64,000 nt of DNA from Abelmoschus esculentus (taxonomy: Eukaryota > Streptophyta > Magnoliopsida > Malvales > Malvaceae), in the NCBI GenBank assembly GCA_035048815.1, contig JAUCBN010000054.1, forward strand, positions 10,602,001-10,666,000, given 5' to 3'. This document shows positions 25,501 through 38,534 of this stretch, one piece after another (within the stretch, counting starts at the first letter, position 1; each line of letters opens with the position of its first letter). The position numbers and the translations under genes are program-made. Under the pieces are notes generated by a model. The model was not told the DNA's origin, ran no database searches, and saw nothing but the letters and a program-made list of their open reading frames with translations.

Positions 25501-28500
25501 TTAGAACAGATTCAGAGAACAACATATAATTGGAAACTAACTGAATTTGTTTCTTAAACACAAAACCAATATTTGATGTAACCACAATCCTCCATGAGCT
25601 ATTTCCCATAGGAGAAAGATTAGACAACCTTATTTCTTCTCCCCTCCCACATTAGAACACTCTAGGACTTTAGCTCCTACTCATTGGTCTTCATCTTTGT
25701 AATAGCAGAGAGAGACAAGTCTTGGGTTTTTACTATCTCAAACATAGATCCTAACTCCTCTTGTTGACAAAGATGATCAATTTTTGACAAGTCCAAGCAA
25801 CAATTATACAATTATAAAGCCACGACAAAAAGATTTCAACATTAAAATCATACTACATAAATATTAAAAATTAAATATAACCGAAACCAAGCTAATGTAT
25901 ACCTGACTGTGTAATCCACTATCAGTGACATTTATTAACTGCAAAACACGAGCTGAGAGTTCTGCATCAAAAACTTCTTGTGACTCCATGCTGCAGGAAA
26001 GAAATGTAAAACGTATAATTGACATTCAAGAAGAACGCAAAGTAAAACCATAATATATAATTTTGAGGCAAATTCAAAACTCCTGCTGACAATGGAATTG
26101 TTTGGTAAACAAGTTGGAAGAAATCAAATTCAACTCTTGTTTCTTTTATTTCTACATGAAATGACCATCAGGAGTATCTCAAATTTCACTTATAGATATT
26201 TTGGTGGAATCAATTTTAAAATTAGGCATCTTCCGATGAACTAAACAAAATTGCTATTTGATTTCATTAAAGTGAAAGTAAACAACATTTCAGTTATTAT
26301 TACAGAACCTTTCATCTTCGATCAAATTTTATTTAGTTGTCACCTGGCAGAAAATATTCTCACATTACAACGTCACAATATGATGCCTGTTCTAAAATAA
26401 GTGATCGTTATTTCTTGAAAGTGTAGTCACTTGGCTGCTAAAAATAATTTAGACCACTTTAGTTATTGGTTCAATTTCAAGGATTAATGTAATATTAAAG
26501 TTAAGAAAACAAAAATAAAAGAGAAATAGTTTCTTACCTGCAGCCAGTACATTGTTTTATCTTAAGAATAGCAGCAATAATATGAACAATCCAAGTAAGT
26601 TTAGCTTCAATAATAGAGAGCTCATTTTTATCACATGTCTGCAATCGAGCTTTTTCCTGCAAAAAATTCAATCAGAACTAATTAGAATAATTATATGAAA
26701 ATATCTATCAATATCAAAATTCCAAAATCATGGCCTCACTGATAAATGACCATACCGTGTATGACTGCAGAATTGGCTCCATCATGTTTATTATATACAA
26801 GCCACTGCTTTCGTACTGCATTCAAGGAAATAAAGGAATCATGAAGCAACAAAAAAAATCATGTTTATGGCACATAAAAGCTCATTTCAAAATTTCAGGC
26901 ACTGAAAATATATGTCCCTCTGATTTTTATATATCACAGTTGACCAGCATGAGTTTTCTATGATGTAATAATGCCTTTCGATATATGTCCCTCTGATTTT
27001 TACATATCACAGTTGACCAGCATGAGCTTTCTATGATGTAATATTGCCTTTCAACTAGTTTTATTTTTCTTGTTTTGGAATTCAGGAAAAAGAACTTCCC
27101 AACAACAGAAGCTTAATGGTTTTTAAATAGTTAAAAAGAAAGCTGAAAGAGAAAAGAGAAGGCATAAATGACAAAATATGATATTAATTAGGAGGCGTCT
27201 GAAAAAGGAAAGACATGAAAAACAGAGAAAAGGAAGTCAAAGAAAGGCTTAAAAAATCTGGAAACATATTCAATAACAATGAAAGTACATGAAGAAATAG
27301 CAATTAAACCTGGAATCTGCAGAGGTAAGGGAAGCAATCCAGCTGATCCTGAAGCAGTTCAACATTATCTAGTGGATTTTCAGAAAGACCATCCGGAAAT
27401 CCAGCCTATGGAACAAAAAGAAAATTAGATGCATACCCTCTAGTAAAAATGGAAATCAAGTTACATGATACCTGCACAGAGTTGAATCTCGATGTGAGAA
27501 AACTCTCGGTGATCTTAGGAATGAATTCATCCAACAAACTAGGCGCATCACCCTTCAAGTAGGGAACAGATGAAACCAATCTGGACCATAGCCCCAATAG
27601 GTAGTATACACTAGTACTTGCCCACTGGTACGAAAGCATAAATTCAACTAAGGTTATGTTGCACAGGTATTGAGAATAAAAAATAAACGGTTATAGGTTT
27701 TCCAACAAATTGTTCACAAGTAATGGCTTGAGGCCATAGAAAAATAGTTTACAGGCAGTTGGATCCCCAATTAAGGAAAATATAATATCATATGGTATTT
27801 TCCTGATTTCTGAATACATAAAATTTTAAACATCAATCAACCTGCCAGGATTGCAAAGACTTCAAAGTAAATTCAGCCACCAAGCGTATCCAATCACTGT
27901 AGCCTTGCACATTCACTAACTCTGACAACTGTGAATTTAAAATTTTGTAAACATTAGCAGTAATTCTTGTAACTGCAAAGCCATGAATCAAATTCATTTA
28001 CAAGCACCAAGCCACCAACAAAAACACATGAGTATCTCAGAAAGTGATAGAATCACTGAACCCTTCAATTGGTCAAATCCAGATAAAAGAACAACACAAA
28101 AATATAAACAAGGATAAACGGAAAAATATTGCATGTATCAAAATCGCAACCTATAAAAACAAGGAAAATTGCAATGCATCAAGAATGTTCACAAAAACTT
28201 ATGTGACTCTATGCCAGATAACTGTGTGCCTCCAGTACCCAACAACATGCGCCACGCTGAGACATACATTGACTTGCAAAAATTCAGGCGGAAAATGAAC
28301 ATTACATTACATTACATGAATTTGCGAGATTTCTCAGGATGGTGATACTCAGTGACACAGCTGGAAGAAAATGCATATAAGTTATACAAACTAAAAAGTT
28401 CAAACTTTAGAGACCACAGGCAAAGATACAGCTCAACAGACACAGGCAGCTATATCATGACCGTGTGAAAGATAAAATTTCACCATACATAAAAAGCAAC

Positions 28501-31500
28501 GTGATTACTTCCAGTTGTCACACATAGAACCTATAAATTTACCTGATAATTCACCCTAAAACGTCCAAGAAGTCGACAGTATTCATGGTAATTATCATGA
28601 TCAGCAAGACCTGATATCCAGCAGACATTATTTGCAAATACTGAAGGGGAAAAAATCTGAACTTTACAGAATACAAATCACGCAAGATCCCAGTTCTGTT
28701 TCAGAGAATAGTGCTGCTCGGGAGTTAAACTATAGGAACACACTTCTCAAAAATGAACATATCAAGTAACTATTATTAATTGATTTTCCATTAATATGTT
28801 ACAAGCAAGCAACATACATGATTACTAACAAATTTCAACACAAATAAACAACTAACAACAAAGGGATTACAAAAGTTATTTTAGTATAGAGGTGTTATCC
28901 AGATCCATAAGTAGATAAATCATGCCTCATTCGAGTATTTTTCCCAAAGTCATACCCTACAACTAACGTCAGGGTCTATAATCTAAGCCCATGGAGTAAC
29001 ATTTAATAAATCAATATTGAAACATACAAGCAAAAATTGTGAACTTTCTTTTTAGAGACATTAAGGAAAAAGGCAGTCCAAAAAGCTTTATGAGCATATC
29101 TTTGAAAGCAATGCCTAAGGAAGTACTTCCACTTAAATTGACCTCAATAACCACAATAGAACCATGGAAAACAGATGAACTCGTACGATTTCTAACATTT
29201 TAGAAACATCATAAATTGATGAAAGCACATATATATTCTACAAGTCCAGGAATAAATAAACAGAAGAAAACTATTGAATTATCCAGTACAGTAAACAACC
29301 ACATAAAATGTAATACAAAGGGTTCAAATAAAAGTAAAAAAAAAAAAGACATGTTTTATATGACAGTCAATACAACCAAGTAATTAAAACTTTAACAGTA
29401 ATCACCTACAAAAGTAAGTACCATTACAACCACTAAGTAATAAAAAATCTAATAGTGATAGCATACAGGCCCATGATACCTTGTCCTGATTGGAGAATTT
29501 CTTTAGTTCCAGTCATTAAATGAGCCAAAAATTTGGACCGGGCAACATCATTTACAAATAAAGAGCGTCTAACGGATGCTAGTCTTACCAAGCATTCCAG
29601 AGCCTGAAAAAAATATCAATTCAGAGTATGGGAAATCCCTGAATAATATGAATAGTGAGCAAGGAAAAATGAATATGAGGAAGACATGATTAGTTGAATT
29701 TACAACTTTCAATTGGAAAATTTTTTTTATCATATCAAAGCATAACTAACACCAAGTATGGATAGTGAGAACTTCTACAAGAAAAATGAAGCACAGTACA
29801 CATATACATATTTTCATGCATAACTTCTAAATAGAACTCTAATTTCAAATTTTAATTTAGCTACCAGATTCTAGTTTACAAAGGATTGTGAGACTAAATT
29901 CACCCAGACAAATTAAAAGAATTTCAAAACAGAACAGAAGATATGATTCCAACAATTGGGGGAGGTTAAAAAGAAGTGAAAATATTAAACCAGTATAAAC
30001 TAACCTCCTTTGAAAGAGGAGGTTTAGTAATTGAATAGTAATCAAAAAATATCTGAAGTGTTGAAGAATCCTCCAATAATGGCCTCCAAGATGATGGAAT
30101 CTGTAAAGTAACCGTCATATGCTTGGTTAATTACAAAAAAAGTACCCAAAGAGAGACTTCAAAACAAAAAAAGGTCTAATGTAGAGAAGATGTTCCATTC
30201 ATACCTGAACAGTACCAAACTCTTCAGAACTTTCATCAATTGATGTCCCAACAAAATCAAAGGACAAGCATTTATGTGCAAGAGAAAGTGCCAGATCTTG
30301 CAACCTACTTGCAACTACATATGTCATATCAAACAAGAATCAGAAACAAAAATTCACAAGAAAATTATGAAAAGGACGAGAATAGAGTTAATCAAGGAAA
30401 GGTAAGGAATCCGAAAAACATGAGCAAATATAGAATGTTACCATCATTTTGCAGGTGGCGCAATGATGTTAAAGACATTTGAAATATTTGAAAAAGTGAC
30501 TGATCCCGGAACGAACAGGCAACCCTTCGGTGGTGTGTGGATGGCAACCCCGGATTAGGCTGACAATTTAGTCAAAAGATGCAAAACACATCAAAAATCC
30601 AATGCAAGCACGTGAATAAACAATTACAGATCAAAAAGGAGGAAAACAACAGAATTAAAAAGAATTAAGAAAATGTACCCAGTTCTGGATCATAGGTGAA
30701 GTTAAATAATATATGTATAACTTAATCGAGATCCAACCAAGAAAAGGCATTTCTATTTTTTGGGGATGGGGTGGGGGTAATACAGGCAGAATAAGCTTGT
30801 CTAAAGGTTTTTTCTAATGCTATTTCCTATTGAAGGAACTGGAGGCTGTGGCGTACAATGAAGTACAGATCATTGACCTTTTCCTAAGTACTCAGAAATA
30901 TTATATAATACTAGATTCTTGAAATGAGTCAAAAAAACAAAGACAACTACAGGTGCTTTCTACAATGTAAGAATGCTTCAGGAAAAAATTCCTTGTTCAG
31001 TGTTCACTATTTGATGTTTGATTCAAGTTTAGTAACTGTTTGTGAACTTCTAATGCAAAACCTAGAAAGCACCCAGAAAAAAAATAACTTTGAAAAAAGA
31101 AAATCCGTAAATTTCAAATTCAAGGACTACTTCATGTGAACGTTCAGGAGAAATCAAAGGACAAATAGGTAACAAATGCAACCTTGCTCAGGGTTTCTAG
31201 CTATCAACAACACAGCTAGATAAAAATTTATGGCTGATCATAAAATAGTGGACAAGGACAAGCAGCACATTCTATCAATAAATTAAGATAGTCAACATTA
31301 TATATCTTCATATGAATCCTTTGGAGTAACATATTGGCATGACAATTTTCATGCCTTCTGACAATAGTTAGGAACTATGAGAAACAAAAAAAAAAAAAAA
31401 AAACTAAAAATCATGAAGATAACTTACCTGGTTCATCTCAGAGACAAGCTGATTCAGTATCTTCAAACCTATGGTATAATGTTCTGAAGTTCCCTGATAA

Positions 31501-32805
31501 AACACAGCACCAATAAGAAAGAAATGCAAATGTCTGCAAACTTTACAAACTAACAATGAGGAAAGCAAGTCATGCTAAAAAAGGTACATAACAACATTTA
31601 TATGAGATATTAACAAAGTTGAATGATTCAGGAAGCTAATCTGAACAAGCAGGAATGATAGGGAATAACAACCAATATTAACAAAAAAAAAGTACATTGA
31701 CTCCAACGAGCATACTGCAGTAAGCAAATCAAGCCAAGACAATTCGGCCATGCACAACGAAGATACATAGCAGGTTCAACATTGAAATTCAAATTTCTGG
31801 AGCAAGAAGTAAGAGGGATAATAAAACCAATGAAGCCTGAGGCCTCTCAATCACACTTATCACTTATAGCATGTATCAATGTACCAGCATAACCCACAGC
31901 ATTAAAGCAAACAACCAACAATAAAGCTTAAATAAATATGCTATGACGTATACATGTGCATGCCATAATGTACTTGATTGTTACTTTTAATACGTTACTC
32001 TTTGCTTCCGGATAACTTAAATGTTTATAATAAAATGCATGATTTTCCTCTTGCAATATAAAACAATTTCATCGACAATGTATTTGACTGTTCTTTCAAT
32101 ACATTACTCTTTGCTTCCATAATAACTTAAATGTTTATACCAAATGCATGATTTTCTACTTGCAATATAAAACAACTTCATCAACAAAGAAGTCAAATTA
32201 TAATCACTTATCATAATCTTGATTTCTCCCTTTTGTTTTCAACTTATAGCAATATTTTCTGAAAAAGTAAAACTAAAAGGAGAGCCTTAAAACACAGAAA
32301 AATCACCTGGCTCAAGAAATTAGTTGACTCCTTAACCACGTCGCGGAATCTTTCATCATCGAACCATCCAAATTTCGTCACTCGGCATAACAATTGAATC
32401 AAAGATGAAGTGACAAACGGCTGCAGTTTCGGTCCTCTAGTCGCCAAATAGTTGAAAATATAACTCCCTTCAAAATTGAAACAAACAAAAATAAATCAAA
32501 TCTCGATTTAGGGGGCAAAAAAGCAAACTGCAAGAAAGGAAAGTGAAAGAAACGCTCAACATACAGATATCTAGGCGGAGATTCAAAGCCAAGCTATGAT
32601 CAGTGACTTGTTTCAAAAGACTAGAGCTAGCGAGCATCAAAGCATAAGGAGTCAAAGCATTCTCAAGAATGAATTGGCATTGCGAAATGTAATCAGTGTT
32701 AACCGAGAAGCATTTCAAAGTGTTCTCCGCGTGAGCTCTCTCCGCTGAGTCCTGCGAATTGTACAGCCTCTCGCATAATGCTTCTAACTGCGCCAAGTTC
32801 TCCAT
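13547..32805 (-). CDS. Exportin-7/RanBP16-like nuclear transport receptor (importin-beta family), 28 coding exons, 1052 aa
   Basis: This is an ARM/HEAT-repeat transport receptor that shuttles cargo through the nuclear pore with Ran. Exons in coding order: 32805-32565, 32467-32307, 31493-31428, 30559-30442, 30314-30205, 30100-30005, 29603-29480, 28610-28543, 27928-27842, 27624-27472, 27405-27310, 26815-26756, 26656-26538, 25990-25903, 25080-24976, 24900-24796, 24718-24666, 24547-24484, 24381-24247, 24054-23942, 23854-23761, 23288-23069, 22513-22383, 21455-21309, 21092-20964, 15218-15120, 14155-14117, 13684-13547. All phases close to one frame ending in TAG. The N-terminus MENLAQLEALCERLYNSQDS and the C-terminus FTQNLTVFRHDFRLK match the plant Exportin-7 homologue (Arabidopsis At5g06120 type, about 1059 aa). 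The ATG lies in the second transcript exon (right end 32817); a non-coding first exon probably lies at about 32922-33030. The intron 15219-20963 holds a copia element, without visible damage to splice sites. Confidence 0.93.
15863..16099 (-). repeat. 3' LTR of the copia element (left copy)
   Basis: 237 bp with TG...CA ends, next to the polypurine tract. It differs from the other LTR by C versus T in AATACTCTGTC (position 15885) and T versus A near the end (position 16096). Confidence 0.95.
16100..16111 (-). other. Polypurine tract of the copia element
   Basis: On the minus strand the sequence TTTGAGGGGGAG directly precedes the 3' LTR. The pol stop codon TGA overlaps this tract, so coding and priming signals are packed together. 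Confidence 0.9.
16107..20564 (-). pseudogene. Copia gag-pol polyprotein gene, broken by three frameshifts and one stop
   Basis: The gag start is at 20564. Gag reads in one frame to about 20290, in a second to about 20110, then in a third to 19352. The third part holds the zinc knuckle (CEHCKKVGHMMDKC) and the protease motif DSGATDH. A loss of one base in a T-run near 19355 shifts the frame again, and an in-frame TGA lies at 19299-19301. From 19280 to 16107 a single open frame of about 1057 codons carries the pre-integrase region, the integrase core (HSDIWGP, HSDNGSEY, NGIAERKNK), the reverse transcriptase (LHQLDVKNAFLNG, YVDD) and RNase H (YTDASWASELTDRRSISGY). The element cannot make a complete polyprotein without recoding, so it was probably copied by helper proteins or broke after insertion. 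Confidence 0.93.
20636..20647 (-). other. Primer-binding site (initiator tRNA-Met type)
   Basis: On the minus strand TGGTATCAG directly follows the 5' LTR and matches the 3' end of plant initiator tRNA-Met, the usual copia primer. The match weakens after about nine bases. Confidence 0.85.
20648..20884 (-). repeat. 5' LTR of the copia element (right copy)
   Basis: 237 bp with TG...CA ends, next to the primer-binding site. Two mismatches to the left LTR give about 0.8 percent divergence, a sign of recent insertion. Confidence 0.95.
24202..24243. repeat. (GT)n and (GA)n microsatellite at a splice donor
   Basis: A GT run at 24202-24213 is followed by a GA run at 24222-24243. On the minus strand the CT run begins three bases after the intron's GT (24246-24245), right behind the exon that ends at 24247. 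Confidence 0.9.
26908..27053. repeat. 73-bp tandem duplication, two copies
   Basis: The unit starting ATATATGTCCCTCTGATTTT at 26908 repeats at 26981 with only a few differences through ATGATGTAATAATGCCTTTC. It lies in an intron of the Exportin-7-like gene. Confidence 0.92.
31967..32186. repeat. About 110-bp tandem duplication, two copies
   Basis: The unit AATGTACTTGATTGTT...GTTACTCTTTGCTTCC...AATGCATGATTTTC...TTGCAATATAAAACAA begins at 31967 and recurs at 32077 with scattered differences. It is intronic in the Exportin-7-like gene. Confidence 0.9.
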
Positions 32806-33174
32806 TACCTCGATTACCTGAAGCATAACCGAAAACAAACATTCAGAAAAGAAAAATCAAATCGATTTGATCATTTCAAACAAAAAATGACGACAGAGAG
32901 ATGATATTGATCGTAGTTTACCTTGTTTGGATCGCGAGATAAAGATCTAGAAGGCGGCGATTTAGTGGAATGAAGAAGAAAACGGAAATATTATACTCGG
33001 AAGATATCGAAGAAGGAAAAGGAGGGTTTGGTTTTTCTACGATGGTGCGGAGGAATCAGCAATGACTAATTAGTGAATTATTGTTTTTTAAAGGAAATGG
33101 GTTCTCGGTAATTATTTTTAGGGATTAATTATTATAAATTAAAAAAAAAACATAATTAAAAAAATATAAATTTT

Positions 33175-33315
33175 TTAAAGCAAGTTTCAGATTCGAGACG
33201 TTGTGTATGCAAAAAATTTCTGTTAGGAGACTCACTCACCAAAGCTAGGTGTGCGACGCGGTCGGTCTAGATTAGTCAGGGCTAGACTCTGAAACCAGAA
33301 GAGTAATAAAAAAAT
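33175..33315 (+). mobile_element. 5'-truncated tRNA-derived SINE, Au-like
   Basis: It contains a box B (ATTCGAGACG at 33191), then TTGTGTATGC, GGAGACTCACTCACC, AGCTAGGTGTGCGACGCGG and ATTAGTCAGGGCTAGACTCT, ending in an A-rich tail. It is the same family, in opposite orientation, as the element at 56649-56830. The wording resembles plant Au SINEs; that family name rests on recall. The box A region is missing. Confidence 0.72.
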
Positions 33316-35230
33316 ATATACACTTTGATTAGATATTATTAGACGGTGTTAAAAATATTTTATTTATAGTAAATATTCATATATTAAAGTAGGTTTTAAT
33401 GCAGTTTATTATTAGGGTTTATTACTCATTAAAAGTAATATTTTTATTTTATGCCTATAAATATAGATTTTTAAAGAAAATATTGTAAACAACTCTCTTT
33501 TAAGAATATAATATAAGTCTCTCTTTTGTCACTCATATCTGTTCATTTATTTTGTTCTTATTTTTTACCTTATTCACAACAAAGAGAATATTATCGGAAG
33601 CTTTGGATTTTTAAGTCATTTAGAGTTTTTATTTATGAAAATAAGGTGTATAAAGTTTATTTTGCAATCTAAGTCAAAAGCTACAATGTAGGTAGGAGAA
33701 CGTCACCTGCATATGGTTACTTGAAGGAGAATACCACCTACACATGACGTTCTTTCTTATGGACTATAAAAATTGACCTAAAATTTAAAATATAGGTGAT
33801 CCCTATATTTCAAAATAAAAAATAAATTAGATTATTTTTACAATTTCGACAATACTATCGTCATCTATTTTATTAAGTTCGTGTTTATATTTATGTTAAT
33901 AACATGTAAAAATATGTAAATTTTTAAGGAATTCGGGAAAATAATGATATTTAGGGTTATATTTAAGAAAATGTGTGAGTTTGGGTAATTTTAGAGAAAT
34001 AGACTAAAATCTACAATGTTACTTGGACCTCGCCACTTGCAGGTGGCTAGGTATTTAGACTTCAAACACACTTATTTTCTTAATTTTTTTCAACTCTATT
34101 ATTCAACTGAAATGTCCTAAATTTTTAGATTTGTATGAATTTTAAAATAATTTTTTTCATTAAATTAATTCTTATGTCACTAAATTAATTGATTGTTACA
34201 TAATAATATTATTTTTTTATGTTTCCGAACAAATAATTGCTGCTATTGCTTCCATTATTTGTGATTTCCCCCTTTCTTTTTTTTTTTTTAGTTTTATCTA
34301 AAGAGAGTGTTTTTTTCCTATTGTTTTACTTGTTCCTCTAAGGTTGATTTTCGATATTTTTAAATAAAAATATAACACATGTATTAATTATATCTTTAAA
34401 TATAAATAAGTTATTTTAAAAATTGCAAAAGAATTTAAAATACGATCTTAATAAAAAAACGACATTCATCTTAAAAATTTTAAATTTAAATAGATTTTTC
34501 TATAAAGTGTATGTATGATTAAAGGGTTAAAAATATAAAATATATTACCTTATAACGTCCAACATGATTTTAATTTAAAATAATTAAATAAATTTAAACA
34601 CTCATACTTAAGAATCCCCAACCCAATTCAATCATATTTACTTATATTTATTTTTTCAAAAAAAAATATTCTTATATTTATTATAATTTTACTTATTATA
34701 TATAATACTTTTATTAATTTTCTTTTAGGCATGTTAGGTTTAATTAATTTTTTTATTAAAATTATAAGGTTGACTTAAAATCAAATTATACTTTTATTAT
34801 ATCGAGATCAAATCAAAATAAAAATATATTAAATTTGAATTTAATTAGATCGAAACTTAAAATTTTTGGGTTTAATTTTAGATGATAAAAAAAACTGCCA
34901 TGTTATCCCCAACTCTTGAGACTTTTTCACTTGGGATTAGGAATGAAAGCAATAATTGAAATTAAGATAACAAAATATAAATATTTAAAAGTAAAAATAA
35001 ATTTATAAATAAACTAATATATATGGCTTTCACAATGTATATATATTAATCAATTTAGTTGCTTAACGAGAGTATATTTAAAAGATTATATTTACACGTT
35101 TAAATTTTGATTTTTTTTTAAATCATGACCCTTATTTAAATTATTATTAAATTTTTGAGTATTTTTTTGAATAATATATTATTTTTAAAATAATATTTTA
35201 AAAATGACAAATTGGCAATGTAAGGATCCA
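33316..35230. other. AT-rich intergenic DNA
   Basis: No coding or RNA gene signal was seen. The region separates the 5' end of the Exportin-7-like gene from the 3' end of CPN60B. A short imperfect inverted repeat around AGAACGTCACCTGCAT and CACATGACGTTCT lies near 33698-33755. Confidence 0.5.
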
Positions 35231-35441
35231 GGTTTATACAGCAAAAAAAATCTAAAAACCCCAATCAGCAACATAAAATACCACACTTGAAAATTTTTTC
35301 TCAAAACTGTTGCATAGTCTTTAATGTTCCCTCAATTAATCAACAACCAAAAGGCATGCATTCTACTTTAAACACAATCACCCTTGCTACAATGGAGATC
35401 AAAGACCTTATTCACTTCCAGTTCTAACCTATGTGCTTGCT

Positions 35442-38400
35442 TTAATACCCGTATCCTGCCGATCCCGACAACATGTTAGGACTCCATCGATATCTAGTGT
35501 GTACAAATAAAAAGAATAAGGAGTCACTATAGATTCAGAAGTGCAAACCTGAATTATCCATGGGGTTGCCCATAGGCACAGGCTCGGGTTCCTTTATTTC
35601 AACAACAACACAATCGGACATCAAGAATGTCTTGGCAACAGAAGCTGCATGCTCTAAGCAACATCTGACCACCTATATATTAAGAAAGATGGAACCATTT
35701 TCAGATTTATGTATCACAAATGAAGCTGGGAAACGAGGCGGATTCTTACAAACCTTGGTTGGATCGATAATTCCTGCAGTCATAAGATCCTCGTAGTTTC
35801 CGGTGGCAGCATTGAACCCATACCTAGGGTTGTCGTTGGAGAGCACCTACAAATAATTAAATAACAGAAGGGAAAGCTACCAATTAGCAAGCTATATAAA
35901 ATGGTAGAGTACTGCTCAATGCTAATGGGAACTTCGTAACATTACATCCCGTACCTTCTCGCTCACAACACTTCCATTAACACCGGCATTCTTAGCTATC
36001 AATTTTAGAGGGTAACTCAATGCTCTTTTAACTATATCTGCTCCAACCTAAAGCAAATCAAGAAATTTAGTAAGGAACTTAAAACATTCTGAAATCTCCA
36101 ATGAACAGGCAGAGTTGTCAGTTACGTCGTTGAGATGAGTTTTACCTTCTCTTCATCATTAGCAAGTGAATCCTTAATAGCATCAACCTTAGAAGCAAGT
36201 CGTAGCAAAGTACATCCACCACCGACAACAATACCTTCCTCGACTGCCGCCTGAAAATCAATAAAATCTTGCAGTTTCATATGGTATTGAAGAACAATTA
36301 GAACACAATCACCGTGACTACGAGATTTATTACCTTGGTCGCATTTAGAGCATCTTCTACTCTCAACTTCTTTTCTTTAAGTTCTGTTTCAGTTTGAGCT
36401 CCTACCTTCAGAGTTTCAAAAGAACATTAGACAACAAATTAGATGTAAATAACATATTTCTCCAATCAAATTTCATTCAGATATACTACATGGAAAGTTT
36501 CTTCAATTCGGTTACCTGTATAACTGCAACACCGCCAGATAATTTGGCAATCCTCTCGTTAAGTTTTTCCTTCTCATAGTCCAGTTCTGCAGCCTGCATT
36601 GAAGCGGAAATGCCTTAGACATTGCAAGAACAATAAGCCTGGAAGAAATTCTCATAACCACAAATTTTTAAGATTGTAATTTTTAAATTTCAACCTCAAT
36701 GAGATTTCTAATCTGTGCAACTTTTTTGTTCACTGCTTCCTGGGTGCTTCCATCACCAACAATGGTGGTTGTATCCTTGGTAAGCACCACTTTAGAAGCA
36801 TGACCCAAGACTTCTTTGCTAGCTTTGTCCAAGGAAATCCCAATCTCATCTCTGATGACAGTGCCTGTACACAAACAGTAGATATAAATCTATAATCAGT
36901 GCATAAATGGTGTGAGCTAGTCCATGTGCATGCTCGTGCGCATGCCTGCATGCACATGAGAGAGGTGTCGGGGAAATATGCAAATAAAAAGAGTTCTACA
37001 AACCTCCAGTAAGAATAGCAATGTCATCAAGGTACTGGCTCTTGCGTTCTCCGAAACCAGGAGCTTTGAGAGCAGCAATCTTTAAAGAGCCTCTAAGTTT
37101 GTTCACAACCAGAGTTGCTAAGGCTTCCTGTTCAATGTCTTCAGCAATTATCAGAATCGGGTATCCACTTCTAATAGCTTCTTCCAGGATGCCAATAAGA
37201 TCTCTTGCATTTGTTATCTTTTTATCAACCAACAGGAGCTGCAACCAAAATGCACAGGCAATTGTCAACGTTCAATAAAGGAAAGGCTTATGTTTGTTGG
37301 AATAAAAGGTTCAACCTCATGATTACAACATATACCTTGCAGTTCTCATATTCTACTGCCATTTTCTCACTGTCTGTGACAAAATATGGTGAGATATAAC
37401 CCCGATCAAATTGCATCCCTTCGACAACATAGAGGCTATTTTCAGCACTTTTTCCCTCCTCAAGGGTAACTACACCCTTCCGACCAACTTTACTCATGGC
37501 CTCAGCGATCATATTTCCCACTTCATAGTTGTTCCCAGCGCTAACAGCAGCCACATCTGCAAGTTCACTGTCTTCAACCTAAATCCCATGGCACACTAAT
37601 TATTTCCCCTTCAAACATAAATTACAAATAAACAAGAAAGTGTGCGGGGATTAAGAATACCTCTTTTGACATGGCCTTAAGCTCAGATACCAAAGCCTTC
37701 GTCGTCTTCTCTATTCCCCTAGTGATCAAGACGGGATTTGCACCAGCTGCAACCACCTGAATAACAATTGCACTTAGTCATTAACCACAAATAACCTGAA
37801 AATGACCAACACTAATCTGGTCTTCTATACCTAAACATAATGACTTGAAGATAGATTAACAAACCTTGACACCTTCAGCAATCAGACCTTGCGCAAGAAC
37901 AACTGATGTTGTGGTTCCATCACCAGCCAAATCATTTGTCTTGGCAGCTGCTTGCCTTACTAACTTGGCCCCAATATTCTCAACAGGGTCCTCCAACTCG
38001 ACCTTGAAATTGATACGGTTACAAAATTCACTCAACCATTGATAAGCTACTGTAAGAGCAAGGGCATACCTCCTTAGCCACTGTCACACCATCATTAACA
38101 ATTTTCGGGGAACCATATTTGCTCTCAAGAACAACATTCCTGCCTTTAGGCCCAAGAGTGACTCCAACCAAATCTGCGAGCTTGTTTACGCCAGTCTACA
38201 ACAAAAGAACATAAAATAGATCGAGCACTATGAACTTCAGTAAACTCTTAAACACTATCCAGTTAGACATTCATTAGCATTTGAAACAGAAACCCACTTG
38301 CAATTTCTTTATAGCTGACCCATCTTTGTTGAAATGCAGCTCTTTTGCTGCACAAATCTTGGGCAGACGAGACCTTCTAAGAACAACATTTCGTCTACTA

Positions 38401-38534
38401 ACAAAAGAGGACGAAGAAATGGAAGCGAAAGATGACAATCTGTTGGAAGAAGATGGAAGCTTTTTATCCATGACCAGACCATTAGGTGCAATGAATGATC
38501 CAACTGAAGACATGGCTGTGAAAGTGGATGCCAT
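35442..38534 (-). CDS. CPN60B: Chloroplast chaperonin-60 subunit beta (Rubisco large-subunit-binding protein beta), 607 aa
   Basis: A group I chaperonin subunit that forms the plastid Cpn60 alpha/beta barrel and folds stromal proteins, including Rubisco large subunit, with ATP. Exons in coding order: 38534-38298, 38195-38070, 38002-37865, 37756-37661, 37578-37336, 37238-37004, 36864-36695, 36593-36516, 36405-36334, 36250-36146, 36047-35955, 35846-35754, 35672-35549, 35455-35442. All phases close. Residues 1 to about 55 are a Ser/Arg-rich plastid transit peptide ([14 protein letters not shown]...). The mature protein has [13 protein letters not shown], the ATP motif AGDGTTTS, the VSAGNN segment, apical-domain sequence and EEGIVVGGG. 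It ends GYGY. Length fits the family (about 600 aa). A 5' UTR intron is likely, because an acceptor AG lies at 38552-38553. Confidence 0.96.
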
